Source: Desulfosarcina alkanivorans (GTDB lineage Bacteria > Desulfobacterota > Desulfobacteria > Desulfobacterales > Desulfosarcinaceae). Taken from it: a stretch of DNA of 64,000 nt. The stretch covers positions 806,001-870,000 of the forward strand of contig NZ_AP021874.1 of the NCBI RefSeq assembly GCF_009688945.1. The letters run 5' to 3'. Shown one piece after another: positions 11,837-20,402 of the stretch. Numbering within the stretch: the stretch's first letter is position 1; each line of letters starts with the position of its first letter. The position numbers and the translations under genes are program-made. The notes beneath the pieces are model-generated. The model ran no database searches, was not told the origin of the DNA, and was given only the letters and a program-made list of their open reading frames with translations.

Positions 11837-13116
11837 GCTGGCTCGGCGTCGCCATTGTTGTCATTCTGGCCATGGCCCTTCTGGAAACCCCGGTATTTAC
11901 GGTGATTGCCGCGCTGTCCATCGCCTGCCTCTACCTTGTGGACCACGACTGGCTCTCGCTTCAGATGATTTTGATCGAAATGAACCGATTGGGGGCCATG
12001 CCGGTTCTGGTTGCCCTTCCGCTGTTTACCCTTGTGGGCTGCCTGCTCACCGAAACCCGCGCACCCCGGCGCATCATGAATTTCATTGAAGCGCTCCTGG
12101 GGTGGCTGCCCGGCGGACTGGCCATGGCGGCACTTTGTTCCTGCGCCTTTTTTACCGCACTGACCGGAGCCAGCGGGGTTACCATTGTGGCCATGGGCGG
12201 CCTGCTTTATCCGGTGATGCGCGGTAAAGGATACGCCGATCGATTCACCCTGGGGCTGCTGACCACCTCGGGCAGCCTGGGATTGCTCTTCCCGCCCAGC
12301 CTGGCCGTGATTTTGTATGGTGTGGTGGCCCAGACGGATATCGGGCTGATCTTCAAGGCCGCCCTGGTCCCCGGGGCCTTTCTTGTCGTGGTGCTTTGCG
12401 GCTATGCGTTTTTTATAAAGTGGCCGGACGGCCGGCCGGGCCCCCGTCCACGGATCTCTTTCAAGCGGTTGAATTCCGTTTTTTGGGAAGCCGCCTGGGA
12501 CTGGCCCTTGATCGGCATTATTCTGGCCGGGGTGTATGGTGGCTTCGTCACCATTGCCGAGGTCTCCGCCGTCGTGTTGATTTACGTGGTCGTGGTGGAG
12601 TGCTTTGTTCTGAAAGAGGTTTCCTTTTTCAAGGAACTGCCGGCGATCATCGTCGAAAGTGCGGTGCTGTCCGGTGCCATTATCGTGATCCTGGGTGTCG
12701 CCCTGGGATTTACCGGTTTTCTGGTAGACCAACAGATTCCCGGCCGGATCCTTGAATCCCTGACCGCTTTCAGTGACAGCAAACTGTTTTTCCTGGCCGG
12801 ATTGAACCTGTTCCTGCTGGGCGTTGGCTGCATCATGGATATTTTTTCAGCGATTGTGATCGTGGTGCCCATTATCGTGCCCATTGCCATGTCATACGGG
12901 GTGGACCCCATCCACCTGTGCATCATCTTCCTGGTGAATCTGGAAATTGGGTATTCCACCCCACCGGTGGGCATCAACCTGTTCATTTCAAGCCTGAAAT
13001 TCGAAAAACCCGTGACGCTGATTTACCGGGCCTCATTTCCGTACCTGATGCTTTTGCTCGGGGTGCTTGTCGTTATTACTTATGTGCCGTGGCTGAGTTT
13101 GTTTCTGGTGCGTTAG
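11833..13116 (+). CDS. dctM: TRAP transporter large permease, DctM family
   Basis: A 427-residue multi-spanning transporter (about 11-12 hydrophobic segments) that couples substrate uptake to the sodium gradient. Family motifs include ALTGASGVTIVAMGGLLYPVM, TTSGSLGLLFPPSLAVILYG and, near the C terminus, EIGYSTPPVGINLFI. It completes the TatT-DctP-DctQ-DctM operon. No clear intrinsic terminator follows. Confidence 0.93.
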   Translation: MSWLGVAIVVILAMALLETPVFTVIAALSIACLYLVDHDWLSLQMILIEMNRLGAMPVLVALPLFTLVGCLLTETRAPRRIMNFIEALLGWLPGGLAMAALCSCAFFTALTGASGVTIVAMGGLLYPVMRGKGYADRFTLGLLTTSGSLGLLFPPSLAVILYGVVAQTDIGLIFKAALVPGAFLVVVLCGYAFFIKWPDGRPGPRPRISFKRLNSVFWEAAWDWPLIGIILAGVYGGFVTIAEVSAVVLIYVVVVECFVLKEVSFFKELPAIIVESAVLSGAIIVILGVALGFTGFLVDQQIPGRILESLTAFSDSKLFFLAGLNLFLLGVGCIMDIFSAIVIVVPIIVPIAMSYGVDPIHLCIIFLVNLEIGYSTPPVGINLFISSLKFEKPVTLIYRASFPYLMLLLGVLVVITYVPWLSLFLVR

Positions 13117-13282
13117 CCCCTGATGGCATCTGCCGGATATGGGTGACATTGCCGGTATTTGCTGATATGAAGTCCATGATCGACTCCCGGCCGGGTCAGG
13201 GGTCAGGCTTCCGTCGGGGGATGCACCCGGCTGGCCTTAACATGGATGAACTCGAACATGACGGATTTCGGCCTGCACCATC

Positions 13283-13795
13283 ATGAGCCCGCTGAGCATG
13301 GACACAGACGAAAAAATTGGTAAAAGCCGGACGCAGTTGAAAAGAGAGGCCGCCGCCCTCCAGAAACTGGGTGAAAAGCTGGTTACGCTTTCGGAGGAGC
13401 AGTTAAGCCGGATGGCGCTGCCCGATGCGTTGATGGCAGCCATCACGGTGATACGGCCCATGACATCCCGAGGCGCCCGGCGGCGTCAGCTGCAGTATAT
13501 CGGCACCATCATGCGAAGCGTGGATACGGAACCCATCGAAAAGGCGCTCCTGGAAATAGAACAGGGCGACTATCGGCGGGCCAAAGCATTCCATCGTATC
13601 GAAAGCTGGCGGGACCGGCTGGTGGCCGGAGAGGATGCTGTGTTGGAAAAGATTCTGGAAACCTTCCCCGATGCGGATCGCCAGCGTCTGGGCCAGCTGG
13701 TGCGCAGTGCCCGCAGGGAGAAGAAAAAAAGCGCCCCGCCGAAATCGGCCCGCAACCTGTTTCGTTATCTGAAAGACCTGGATGCCGGCGGGTAA
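13283..13795 (+). CDS. darP: Ribosome biogenesis factor DarP (YjgA, DUF615)
   Basis: This 170-residue basic protein matches the YjgA/DarP family, which acts in late 50S subunit assembly. Signature stretches are KSRTQLKREAAALQKLGEKL, SRGARRRQLQYIGTIMR and the C-terminal ARNLFRYLKDL. An ATG at 13298 (MDTDEK) is an equally good start; neither has a strong Shine-Dalgarno sequence. It stands alone after the TRAP operon and before a convergent gene. Confidence 0.85.
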   Translation: MSPLSMDTDEKIGKSRTQLKREAAALQKLGEKLVTLSEEQLSRMALPDALMAAITVIRPMTSRGARRRQLQYIGTIMRSVDTEPIEKALLEIEQGDYRRAKAFHRIESWRDRLVAGEDAVLEKILETFPDADRQRLGQLVRSARREKKKSAPPKSARNLFRYLKDLDAGG

Positions 13796-13812
13796 CCATT
13801 TTTCCGCAGGGG

Positions 13813-14247
13813 CTAAAACGCACCCAGCTGGCAGTTGCAGATTTTGATTCCCAGGGCCTCACAGGCGTTGGACACCTCTATTTTGGCCAGGTTGAGTCGT
13901 TTGGCCACCCCCCAGGCCGCTTCACAGCTGATCCGATCCCCATCCATGGCGGCGCCGATGGCTTTTTCGAGCTCCTTCCCCACCGGTGTTGAGGCATCGA
14001 CGGCTTTCCCTTTTTTGGACCCGTATCCATACAGCCCCAACTGGCACTTGCAGATCCGTTTTTCGAGCAGGTCGATGTTCATGCCCACCATTTTCGGCGG
14101 GCAGGCGTGCCTTTTGGCGATCATGTGGGCGGCCGCACAGGTGATGCGCCCATCCTTTTCCTTTTCGAGGATCTCGTCGGCAATGGCGGTATCTATTTTT
14201 CCGTCCGGATGTTTGGCTCCGTAGTGGCCGGCATCTTCATGTGCCAT
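13813..14247 (-). CDS. Duplicated CxCQLG-domain protein, function unknown
   Basis: I do not recognise the family. The chosen ATG has GAGGTG upstream and gives 144 residues; the frame stays open to 14703 but would then overlap the membrane-protein gene. The protein consists of two copies of one unit: GRITCAAAHMIAKRH ending in KRICKCQLGLYGYG (about residues 35-80), and DRISCEAAWGVAKRL ending in IKICNCQLGAF (about 97-144). Each copy has one Cys before an AKR helix and a CxCQLG at its end. The cysteines could bind metal. It probably shares a transcript with the gene at 14325-14627. Confidence 0.7.
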   Translation of the reverse strand: MAHEDAGHYGAKHPDGKIDTAIADEILEKEKDGRITCAAAHMIAKRHACPPKMVGMNIDLLEKRICKCQLGLYGYGSKKGKAVDASTPVGKELEKAIGAAMDGDRISCEAAWGVAKRLNLAKIEVSNACEALGIKICNCQLGAF

Positions 14248-14324
14248 GTTGCACCTCGCTTGGGTTCGCGTTTCGTTAACGGTTCGGACGACGATCGGGT
14301 TGCCCCCTTGGCGGGGCCAACGGG

Positions 14325-14627
14325 TTATGGTTTGTTTTTCATCCCGGCCAGCACCCAGTGGGCACACCACCCGACGACAACCGGTCCGAGACCGATAACG
14401 GCGAAGGGGATGGCGGCCTGCTGCCAGGGCTGGAAATAGGCGGCACAGGCCAGCGGCCAGAGGACCGACACCACGATGGCCAGGCGAAGCGTCCAGGAAA
14501 ATCTGAGGCCCGGTCGACGCAGAAGCACCCTTGGCGGTGACGGACGCGGTTTGATCATCCGGGGAACCAGAAATATTCCCAGCACGACCAGTACGATAAG
14601 CAGAATTTCCTGTATCCCTGAAAACAT
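14325..14627 (-). CDS. Small integral membrane protein, 100 aa
   Basis: Three hydrophobic segments are visible: EILLIVLVVLGIFLVP (about 7-22), LRLAIVVSVLWPLACAAYF (about 47-65) and AIPFAVIGLGPVVVGWCAHW (about 71-90), with a basic Pro/Arg-rich loop after the first. AAAGGA precedes the ATG. It lies 77 bases upstream of the CxCQLG gene on the same strand. No function can be assigned. Confidence 0.6.
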   Translation of the reverse strand: MFSGIQEILLIVLVVLGIFLVPRMIKPRPSPPRVLLRRPGLRFSWTLRLAIVVSVLWPLACAAYFQPWQQAAIPFAVIGLGPVVVGWCAHWVLAGMKNKP

Positions 14628-14806
14628 GGGGTCCTTTACCGGGCTGTCTTAACGGGTTGCTGGCAAGGGCAACTTCTGTAGCATAAACCCAATGGTTAGG
14701 CAATCATTGGTCAATGCCGGCGTCCAGGGAATCGTTGCCGGAAAGACCTTCGCGTTTCACGGCGGCGGGGATAAGCCAATGTCCGGTGAATGGGTTTCGC
14801 CGGTTC

Positions 14807-14835
14807 TTGAAGTTTTCCTGCATCGGTTCGATAGT
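14807..14835 (+). promoter_or_regulatory. Possible sigma-70-like promoter for the FliK/FlhB-like pair
   Basis: TTGAAG (14807-14812), a 17-base spacer and GATAGT (14830-14835) lie about 70 bases before the start at 14904. The match is moderate. Nothing resembling a sigma-28 or sigma-54 flagellar promoter is seen. A CCAATG/CATTGG inverted repeat lies further upstream at 14689-14710. Confidence 0.3.
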
Positions 14836-14903
14836 AGTATACAGACAGGGTCCTTTTTGGAGCCCTGCCATATAAAATAAAAACGGATCAAAGGATTGGG
14901 GAC

Positions 14904-16424
14904 ATGGACATCCGGTGTACGCTGAATCTGCCCCAGCGGATCAATGAATCTGGGCGGGCCGCGACGGTGCCCCTGGCGTTGCGCGCCGGCGATGTCCTGT
15001 CGGCATCGGTACTGGATGTGGAAAAAGGCAACGATGCCCTGCTGTCTTTCGATGGGTTCAAGGCCTATGCACGTATGCCCCTGCCCATGGTCGCCGGCCA
15101 GGACGTGCAGATCCGGGTGGATCCCACAGCGGACCGCCTGCGCATGGTCATGATACCCGAAAGCGGCATGCCGACCAACGCTGAGGACGTCGACCGTCTG
15201 GAAATTCGATGGTTCGAACCGGTATCAGACACCCCCTCTCTTTTCGCCCATTCCCGTTTCCTGCTCCCCGGGAGGTCTTTCCAGGCGCGCATCACGGGGT
15301 TTGAAAAAAACGGCCGGACGCTGGTGGATTTCGGACAATTCAAAGCTTTGGCAAAAATCGACGTCCCGGTCAGCCGGGGGCAGACCATCACCCTTAAGGT
15401 GGTGAACAGTGAACATGGCGGCACCTTCACCGTGGCGCCCGACGGGCGATCGTCAGGCATCAACCCCGCGGCACCGTCAATGGCGGGCCTGGTCAGCGTC
15501 CGGGGAGAGGAGGGAGGGGCGCCTGCCAAAACCGTCGGCCCGACAGCGCCGCCAACGGTTGCCGATGCGGCGGTCGTGCGTGAACAGATTCAGTACTTGC
15601 GTCATCGGGCGGTACAACCGGAGAAGGCGGTTTCGGTACCCTTTCCGTCCGGGCTGAAAGCCGCCCTGACCCATCTCGATCAGGCCCTCCAACCGGCAAA
15701 TGCGACAGGGAACCCGACGACGCTGGCGGCCAGGGTCCGGGAGTTTGTCGAAAATTCAGGCCTTTATTTTGAAAAACGACTGGAGTCGGTCATCCGCGGC
15801 CTTCAGGACGGGCCGGCGTCGAGGACGACAGGCGAATTGGCCGCGCAACCGGCCATCCGTGACGTGATGCTGAAGGATCTAAAGCCCAACCTGTTGATCC
15901 TGAAACAGTTTCTTGATTTGCAGCCCATGGACACGCCGGGGGCGGATCGGCACCTGCTGGAGACGCTGAAACAGGTGGTTCAACGGGCGGTTACCAACAT
16001 CGAGCATCAACAAACCATGGCCACCGAAAAGCCTGTCGACCCGGACCTTTTTCAGGCCTTCTCCCACCTGCTGTTCCTGAGCGACACCCCCCGCAATGCC
16101 CGTCTCAAGGTGTTTTACGCCAAGAAAGCACGGGACGACGCCCAAAAGCCCCCCCGGGTTGCCCTGCTGCTGGAAATGGACACCCTTGGCACGGTTCGCA
16201 GCGATTTATGGATGGTCGGAAAGGACCTGAACATCACTTTTTTCGTTCAGGACACCGGTGCCAAGACGGCCATTGAGACCGGGTGTCACTGTATCGGTCA
16301 GAAGCTGGACAATATCTTCCATACCGTTGCCGTCAGGGTGGTGGTCAACAAGAAAAAAATTGATGAATTTGAAGACGACGATCCGGCCCCCTGCGATGGA
16401 CGACTGGTGGACCTGAACATATGA
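14904..16424 (+). CDS. FliK-like (flagellar hook-length control C-terminal-like) protein
   Basis: 506 residues. The N-terminal part contains two similar beta-rich units (VLSASVLDVEKGNDALLSFDGFKAYARM, compared with FQARITGFEKNGRTLVDFGQFKALAKI). A variable middle section follows, then a C-terminal domain from about residue 390 (VALLLEMDTLGTVRSDLWM...ITFFVQDTGAKTAIE) that resembles the FliK C-terminal Flg_hook domain in sequence style and position. The coupled FlhB-type gene supports this reading, because FliK acts on the FlhB cytoplasmic domain. No other flagellar gene is nearby. Confidence 0.65.
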   Translation: MDIRCTLNLPQRINESGRAATVPLALRAGDVLSASVLDVEKGNDALLSFDGFKAYARMPLPMVAGQDVQIRVDPTADRLRMVMIPESGMPTNAEDVDRLEIRWFEPVSDTPSLFAHSRFLLPGRSFQARITGFEKNGRTLVDFGQFKALAKIDVPVSRGQTITLKVVNSEHGGTFTVAPDGRSSGINPAAPSMAGLVSVRGEEGGAPAKTVGPTAPPTVADAAVVREQIQYLRHRAVQPEKAVSVPFPSGLKAALTHLDQALQPANATGNPTTLAARVREFVENSGLYFEKRLESVIRGLQDGPASRTTGELAAQPAIRDVMLKDLKPNLLILKQFLDLQPMDTPGADRHLLETLKQVVQRAVTNIEHQQTMATEKPVDPDLFQAFSHLLFLSDTPRNARLKVFYAKKARDDAQKPPRVALLLEMDTLGTVRSDLWMVGKDLNITFFVQDTGAKTAIETGCHCIGQKLDNIFHTVAVRVVVNKKKIDEFEDDDPAPCDGRLVDLNI

Positions 16425-16693
16425 ACGAACAACGGAGCAAAAGGGCGGCTGCGTTAAAATATGACCAGGCCGGGAAAATGGCCCCCCGGGTGGTGGCCAA
16501 GGGCAAGGGACGCATTGCCGAGCAGATCATCCAGGTGGCAAGGGAAAACAACGTTCCCCTTCATGAGGACCCCAATCTGGCCAATGTGCTCGAAGCCATG
16601 GAACTGGAGTCTGAAATTCCAGCCGAATTATACCGCGCCGTGGCCGAAGTGCTGGTGTTTATCTATCGGCTGAACGGCAAACTCCGATCGTGA
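16421..16693 (+). CDS. FlhB C-terminal-domain-like protein (FlhX type)
   Basis: A 90-residue soluble protein that matches only the part of FlhB after the NPTH autocleavage site: ALKYDQAGKMAPRVVAKGKG, then IAEQIIQVARENNVPLHED, and IPAELYRAVAEVLVFIYRL. The membrane domain and NPTH are absent, so it already resembles the cleaved product. FlhB itself switches type III export specificity together with FliK. The start overlaps the FliK-like stop (ATGA). Free-standing copies of this domain are known and can partly substitute for the FlhB tail. Confidence 0.88.
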   Translation: MNEQRSKRAAALKYDQAGKMAPRVVAKGKGRIAEQIIQVARENNVPLHEDPNLANVLEAMELESEIPAELYRAVAEVLVFIYRLNGKLRS

Positions 16694-16710
16694 ACGGTGA
16701 CCGGGTATTA

Positions 16711-16887
16711 GTCGGGTGTCCATCCAGAAATGAGGGATTTGGGTCCAGATCAAGGCATGCGAAAAATTTAACCGCCCCGTATGGATCACGGGATGCCCCA
16801 CAGGCATATCTTTGATATTCCGAGGATTAAATTTTTCGCATAACGCAGATACCGGGCAAAAAAACCATTTATGGATAGGCACTAGTC
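16711..16887. repeat. Palindromic intergenic element, possibly MITE/REP-like
   Basis: Between the FlhB-like gene and the methyltransferase the DNA forms a nested inverted repeat. The outer arms, GTGTCCATCCAGAAATG (16716-16732) and CATTTATGGATAGGCAC (16866-16882), match at 14 of 17 positions. The inner arms, ATGCGAAAAATTTAA (16757-16771) and TTAAATTTTTCGCAT (16827-16841), match perfectly over 15. The right end runs into the methyltransferase stop codon. Size, symmetry and AT-rich inner arms suggest a dispersed non-autonomous element, but no second copy is in this window. Confidence 0.5.
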
Positions 16888-18003
16888 GAACAACGGCAGT
16901 TGACCGGTTGGCTCTGATGGGGATGCTTTCGGTACAGATGCCGGTTGACCGCCGGCCGGCACCTCAGGCCGGTCGTAGGTGACCGAGAACCGGCCTGGCT
17001 GTGTTTGCTCAACGGTCGCGGGCAGCGGGATCATCAGTTCGCTTTCCTGGCGGGTGATCACCGGAAATCCGTAGACCCGGTTGATGTGTTTGACCGCTTT
17101 GCCTGCCGTTTCCCGGTCTCCGATAAATTGCCGATGATTTTCGAATCGCTGGCCGATGCGCTGACGCCCCTGTTCGATGGCCCCTTTGCATTGTTCTTCT
17201 ATCAGCGGCCTGAAGGCGTCGTCCGTCTCGTAGCCCACGCTGTTTCGGCCGGCGGTGGCCGCGGCGAACAGGGTGGTTCCGGTGCCCAGGAAGGGATCGA
17301 GCACCGTATCGCCCATGACGGAAAACATGGATATCAGGCGGTAGGGCAGTTCAAAGGGAAAGGCTCCGCTGCGCTGCCGCAATTGCCTGTCGCCGGTTTT
17401 CTGCCGGGTGCCCTTCAGATCCATCCATACGTCCGAGAACCACTGGTTGCGTTCCTCCCAGAAGTAGGCGCTTTGCCGGCGGTTGGCCTTCTCCGCCCGG
17501 GTATTGAACAGTCGTTTGCCGCCCTTTCGAAATATCAGGATGTGCTCGTGCTCCAGGGTCACATAGGCCCCCGGGGGCATCATGCCCGACCCCATGAATT
17601 TGTTGGGGGCATTGGTCTGCTTGCGCCACAGGATATTCGGCAGGTTGGAAAACCCAAGATCCAGCATCCGTGAAAGGATGCGGCTGTGATTGGGGTAGAT
17701 GGAAAACTGGCCACCCATGGTCCGGGTGGCGTCACCGATGTTGATGCAGGCGATGCCACCGGGAACCAGCACCCGATATAGTTCCTCCCACACCCGGTCC
17801 AACTGCCGGTGCATCAGTTCAAATGCCCGCATACCGGCCTGGTTGTCCATGGCCTCCCGGGTAGCGGCCTGCCGGCAGAACAGGGGGTCCCACATCTCGA
17901 TCATGGGATAGGGAGGAGAGGTCACCACCAGGTGAACGCTCCGGGTGGCGACGTCGTTCATTTTTTCAGCATCGTCAAAGTGGGTGAGATGATGGGTTAC
18001 CAT
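16882..18003 (-). CDS. DNA (N4-cytosine or N6-adenine) methyltransferase, beta-type order
   Basis: 373 residues from an ATG with AAGGAAA upstream. The catalytic motif IV VVTSPPYP lies near residue 30, and the SAM-binding motif I DPFLGTGTTLFAA follows in the C-terminal half, with GRNSVGYETD after it. This order defines the beta group; TSPPY is most common in N4-cytosine enzymes. No restriction endonuclease or Vsr-like gene is adjacent, so it is solitary here and may be regulatory, or a remnant of a restriction system. The 3' end lies inside a palindromic element. Confidence 0.88.
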   Translation of the reverse strand: MVTHHLTHFDDAEKMNDVATRSVHLVVTSPPYPMIEMWDPLFCRQAATREAMDNQAGMRAFELMHRQLDRVWEELYRVLVPGGIACINIGDATRTMGGQFSIYPNHSRILSRMLDLGFSNLPNILWRKQTNAPNKFMGSGMMPPGAYVTLEHEHILIFRKGGKRLFNTRAEKANRRQSAYFWEERNQWFSDVWMDLKGTRQKTGDRQLRQRSGAFPFELPYRLISMFSVMGDTVLDPFLGTGTTLFAAATAGRNSVGYETDDAFRPLIEEQCKGAIEQGRQRIGQRFENHRQFIGDRETAGKAVKHINRVYGFPVITRQESELMIPLPATVEQTQPGRFSVTYDRPEVPAGGQPASVPKASPSEPTGQLPLFD

Positions 18004-18555
18004 GGGCGTGCGTTTCCTTTTGTGGGCAGTGTCATCGCATAAACGGCGGCTTCTTTCAATCCTGACATACCATCCTGAAGATGGGGGAGCGGAAAACCGC
18101 TTTTCTCCGATCAGGGCGGCTAATTGTTCGTCCACGGCATCGCACCGTTTACCGGTTGACCATCCATGCCCTGACGGGTGGGAGAAAAAAGCTTATGAAA
18201 TCATCAAAATTTTATAAAAAAGGTGTAAAAAACAGAACAAATAAGGTTTTAACCACTTGTAAACATATTTAAATTGGTTTTGATGAAATAAGCACGAATT
18301 TGCCTTGCACCTTGACTTTCCTTTTAAAATCGAAGAAATATACCCTTCGTGCCGGACTCAGGCGGCAGTGACCTATCCAGTTCGTCATTATCAGACGGTT
18401 TCCCTTAAATAAATACATGTATGGCATTTGAATGGAATCGATCCGGGGAAAGGCCGGGTGGCGGCATTATCAGAATAATTAAAGCGCAGGTCAGTTGTTT
18501 TCAGCGGAAACAGACAGCAGTTCACTTACATGCAGACCATGGAGGAAACGGAAAA
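18004..18555. other. Intergenic region upstream of serA
   Basis: This 552-base gap separates the divergent methyltransferase and serA. Its middle (about 18190-18345) is far more AT-rich than the flanks. A TTGACT hexamer (18312-18317) followed after 18 bases by AAATAT is a weak promoter. GCACGAA (18292-18298) and TTCGTGC (18346-18352) form an inverted repeat around it that could be an operator. I see no gene with a credible start. Confidence 0.4.
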
Positions 18556-20139
18556 ATGATCAAGGTGCTTGTCAGCGATGCCCTCGGTGACGCGGGAATT
18601 CAGATCTTCGAAGAGACAGAAGGCATCGATGTGGATGTCAACACAGGGCTTTCTCCCCGGGAACTGATTGGAACCATAGGCGACTACGATGCGCTGGTCA
18701 TCCGCAGCGCCACACGGGTAACCGAGGAGGTGCTCGACGCGGGGAAAAAACTGAAAGTGGTGGGGCGCGCCGGCATCGGCCTGGACAATGTGGATATCGC
18801 CGCGGCCACCAAGCGGGGCGTGGTTGTCATGAACACCCCCACGGGCAACGTGGTGACCACCGCCGAGCATGCCATTGCCATGATGATGGCCCTGACCCGC
18901 AACATTCCCCAGGGCACCCTGTCGTTGAAAGCCGGTCGCTGGGACAAGAAGAAGCTGCAGGGCAGGGAAGTGTACAATAAAATCCTGGGGGTTATCGGTT
19001 TCGGAAAAATCGGATCCATTGTGGCGGACCGGGCCAAGGGGCTTCGCATGCAGGTGGTGATCTACGATCCATTTGTCGCACCCGAACAGATTGAAAAGGC
19101 CGGTTTCGAAAGTGTGACCCTGGATGAGCTGTACCGGCGGGCCGACTATATTTCAGTTCACGTTCCCAAGCTCAAGGAGACCACCGGCCTGCTGAACAAA
19201 GCCGCCTTCGACAAGATGAAAGACGGTGTGATGATCATGAACTGCGCCCGTGGCGGCATCGTCGACGAAGATGATCTTCACGAGGCCATGAAATCCGGTC
19301 GGGTGGCCGGAGCGGCGCTGGATGTGTTCGAAGCCGAACCTCCCGGCGAGTGCCGCCTGTTCGAACTGGACCGGATCATCTGTACCCCCCACCTGGGTGC
19401 ATCCACGCGGGAAGCCCAGACCAATGTTGCCGTGGCCGTGGCCCGGCAGATTATCAGCTACCTGACCAGCGGCACCGTCATCAATGCCGTCAATGTGCCC
19501 TCCGTGGCCGGGGACCTGCTGAAAAAAATCGGCCCCTATATGGAAGTGGGCGACCGGATGGGCTGCCTGCAGGCCCAGTTGGCCGATGGTCCGGTAAAGG
19601 CCCTGACCATTGAATATACCGGTGATTTCAAAGGGATGGACATGGCTCCGGTATCCACGGCGATTTTGAAGGGCCTGCTCACCCCCATGGTCAAATATGC
19701 GGTCAACTTTGTCAACGCACCGCTGGTGGCCAAGGAAATGGGCATCAAGGTCACCGAGTCCACCACCTCGGAAGCCGAAGACTACACGCATCTGATCACC
19801 CTGAAGGTAGGCACCGATGCCGGTGAAAACGTCGTGGCCGGAACGATCATCGGCCGGAGCGACATCAAAGTGGTCAAGATCAACAATTTCCGCCTGGAAC
19901 TGGTGCCGGAAGGCCACATCCTGCTGATTTTCAACCATGACCGGCCCGGCGCCATCGGCGGTATCGGAACCACCCTGGGACGCCACAACATCAATATCGG
20001 CCGGATGCACGTGGGGCAGGAAAAGGACGGCGACCACAATATCATTTTCCTGCAGACCGATACGCCGGTCCCCTCCGATGTGATCGAAGAATTGCGTTCG
20101 GCGCAGATGGTCAACTCGGTGACGCCGTTGGAACTGTAA
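18556..20139 (+). CDS. serA: D-3-phosphoglycerate dehydrogenase
   Basis: First step of serine synthesis: oxidation of 3-phosphoglycerate with NAD. GGAGG precedes the ATG, and the 527-residue length fits the long (Bacillus/mycobacterial-type) form. Residues 1-310 hold the catalytic and NAD domains, with VVGRAGIGLDNVD, GVIGFGKIGSIVADRA and the catalytic region CARGGIVDEDDL...HLGASTREAQ. The intervening ASB domain follows, then a C-terminal ACT domain (LLIFNHDRPGAIGGIGTTLG) that normally mediates serine feedback. The gene appears monocistronic. Confidence 0.95.
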   Translation: MIKVLVSDALGDAGIQIFEETEGIDVDVNTGLSPRELIGTIGDYDALVIRSATRVTEEVLDAGKKLKVVGRAGIGLDNVDIAAATKRGVVVMNTPTGNVVTTAEHAIAMMMALTRNIPQGTLSLKAGRWDKKKLQGREVYNKILGVIGFGKIGSIVADRAKGLRMQVVIYDPFVAPEQIEKAGFESVTLDELYRRADYISVHVPKLKETTGLLNKAAFDKMKDGVMIMNCARGGIVDEDDLHEAMKSGRVAGAALDVFEAEPPGECRLFELDRIICTPHLGASTREAQTNVAVAVARQIISYLTSGTVINAVNVPSVAGDLLKKIGPYMEVGDRMGCLQAQLADGPVKALTIEYTGDFKGMDMAPVSTAILKGLLTPMVKYAVNFVNAPLVAKEMGIKVTESTTSEAEDYTHLITLKVGTDAGENVVAGTIIGRSDIKVVKINNFRLELVPEGHILLIFNHDRPGAIGGIGTTLGRHNINIGRMHVGQEKDGDHNIIFLQTDTPVPSDVIEELRSAQMVNSVTPLEL

Positions 20140-20208
20140 TCTCTGTTTTGGCTTCGGTTACTAACCAGACGGTTTCCGGGCGCAAGATGAATAAATTTTC
20201 CTGCCGTA

Positions 20209-20237
20209 AGCGACGGGGGTGATACCCCCCCGTCGCT
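20209..20237 (+). terminator. Hairpin after serA, possible terminator
   Basis: AGCGACGGGGGT (20209-20220) pairs with ACCCCCCCGTCGCT (20224-20237), with two unpaired C bases. The stem is strong, but the T-rich run (GTTTCGTTTTTC) begins only some 16 bases later, so termination may be partial. Confidence 0.5.
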
Positions 20238-20402
20238 CACCCATCCCTGCCTTGTTTCGTTTTTCAGAAGATATTGCAAAAAAACAATCCGTTTAAAAAA
20301 CATCAACGTTTGATGATTATTGGTGTGTCCGGTAGAATTGCATCAGATATTTTTGTAGTGGGCTATCAGTCGGTATTGCATAACAGGAAACCGGGGAAAA
20401 AG

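Noticed and set aside
16628..16882. 84-codon minus-strand open frame between the FlhB-like and methyltransferase genes
   Set aside because: It mostly reads through the palindromic element and the end of the FlhB-like gene; no ribosome-binding site or family.
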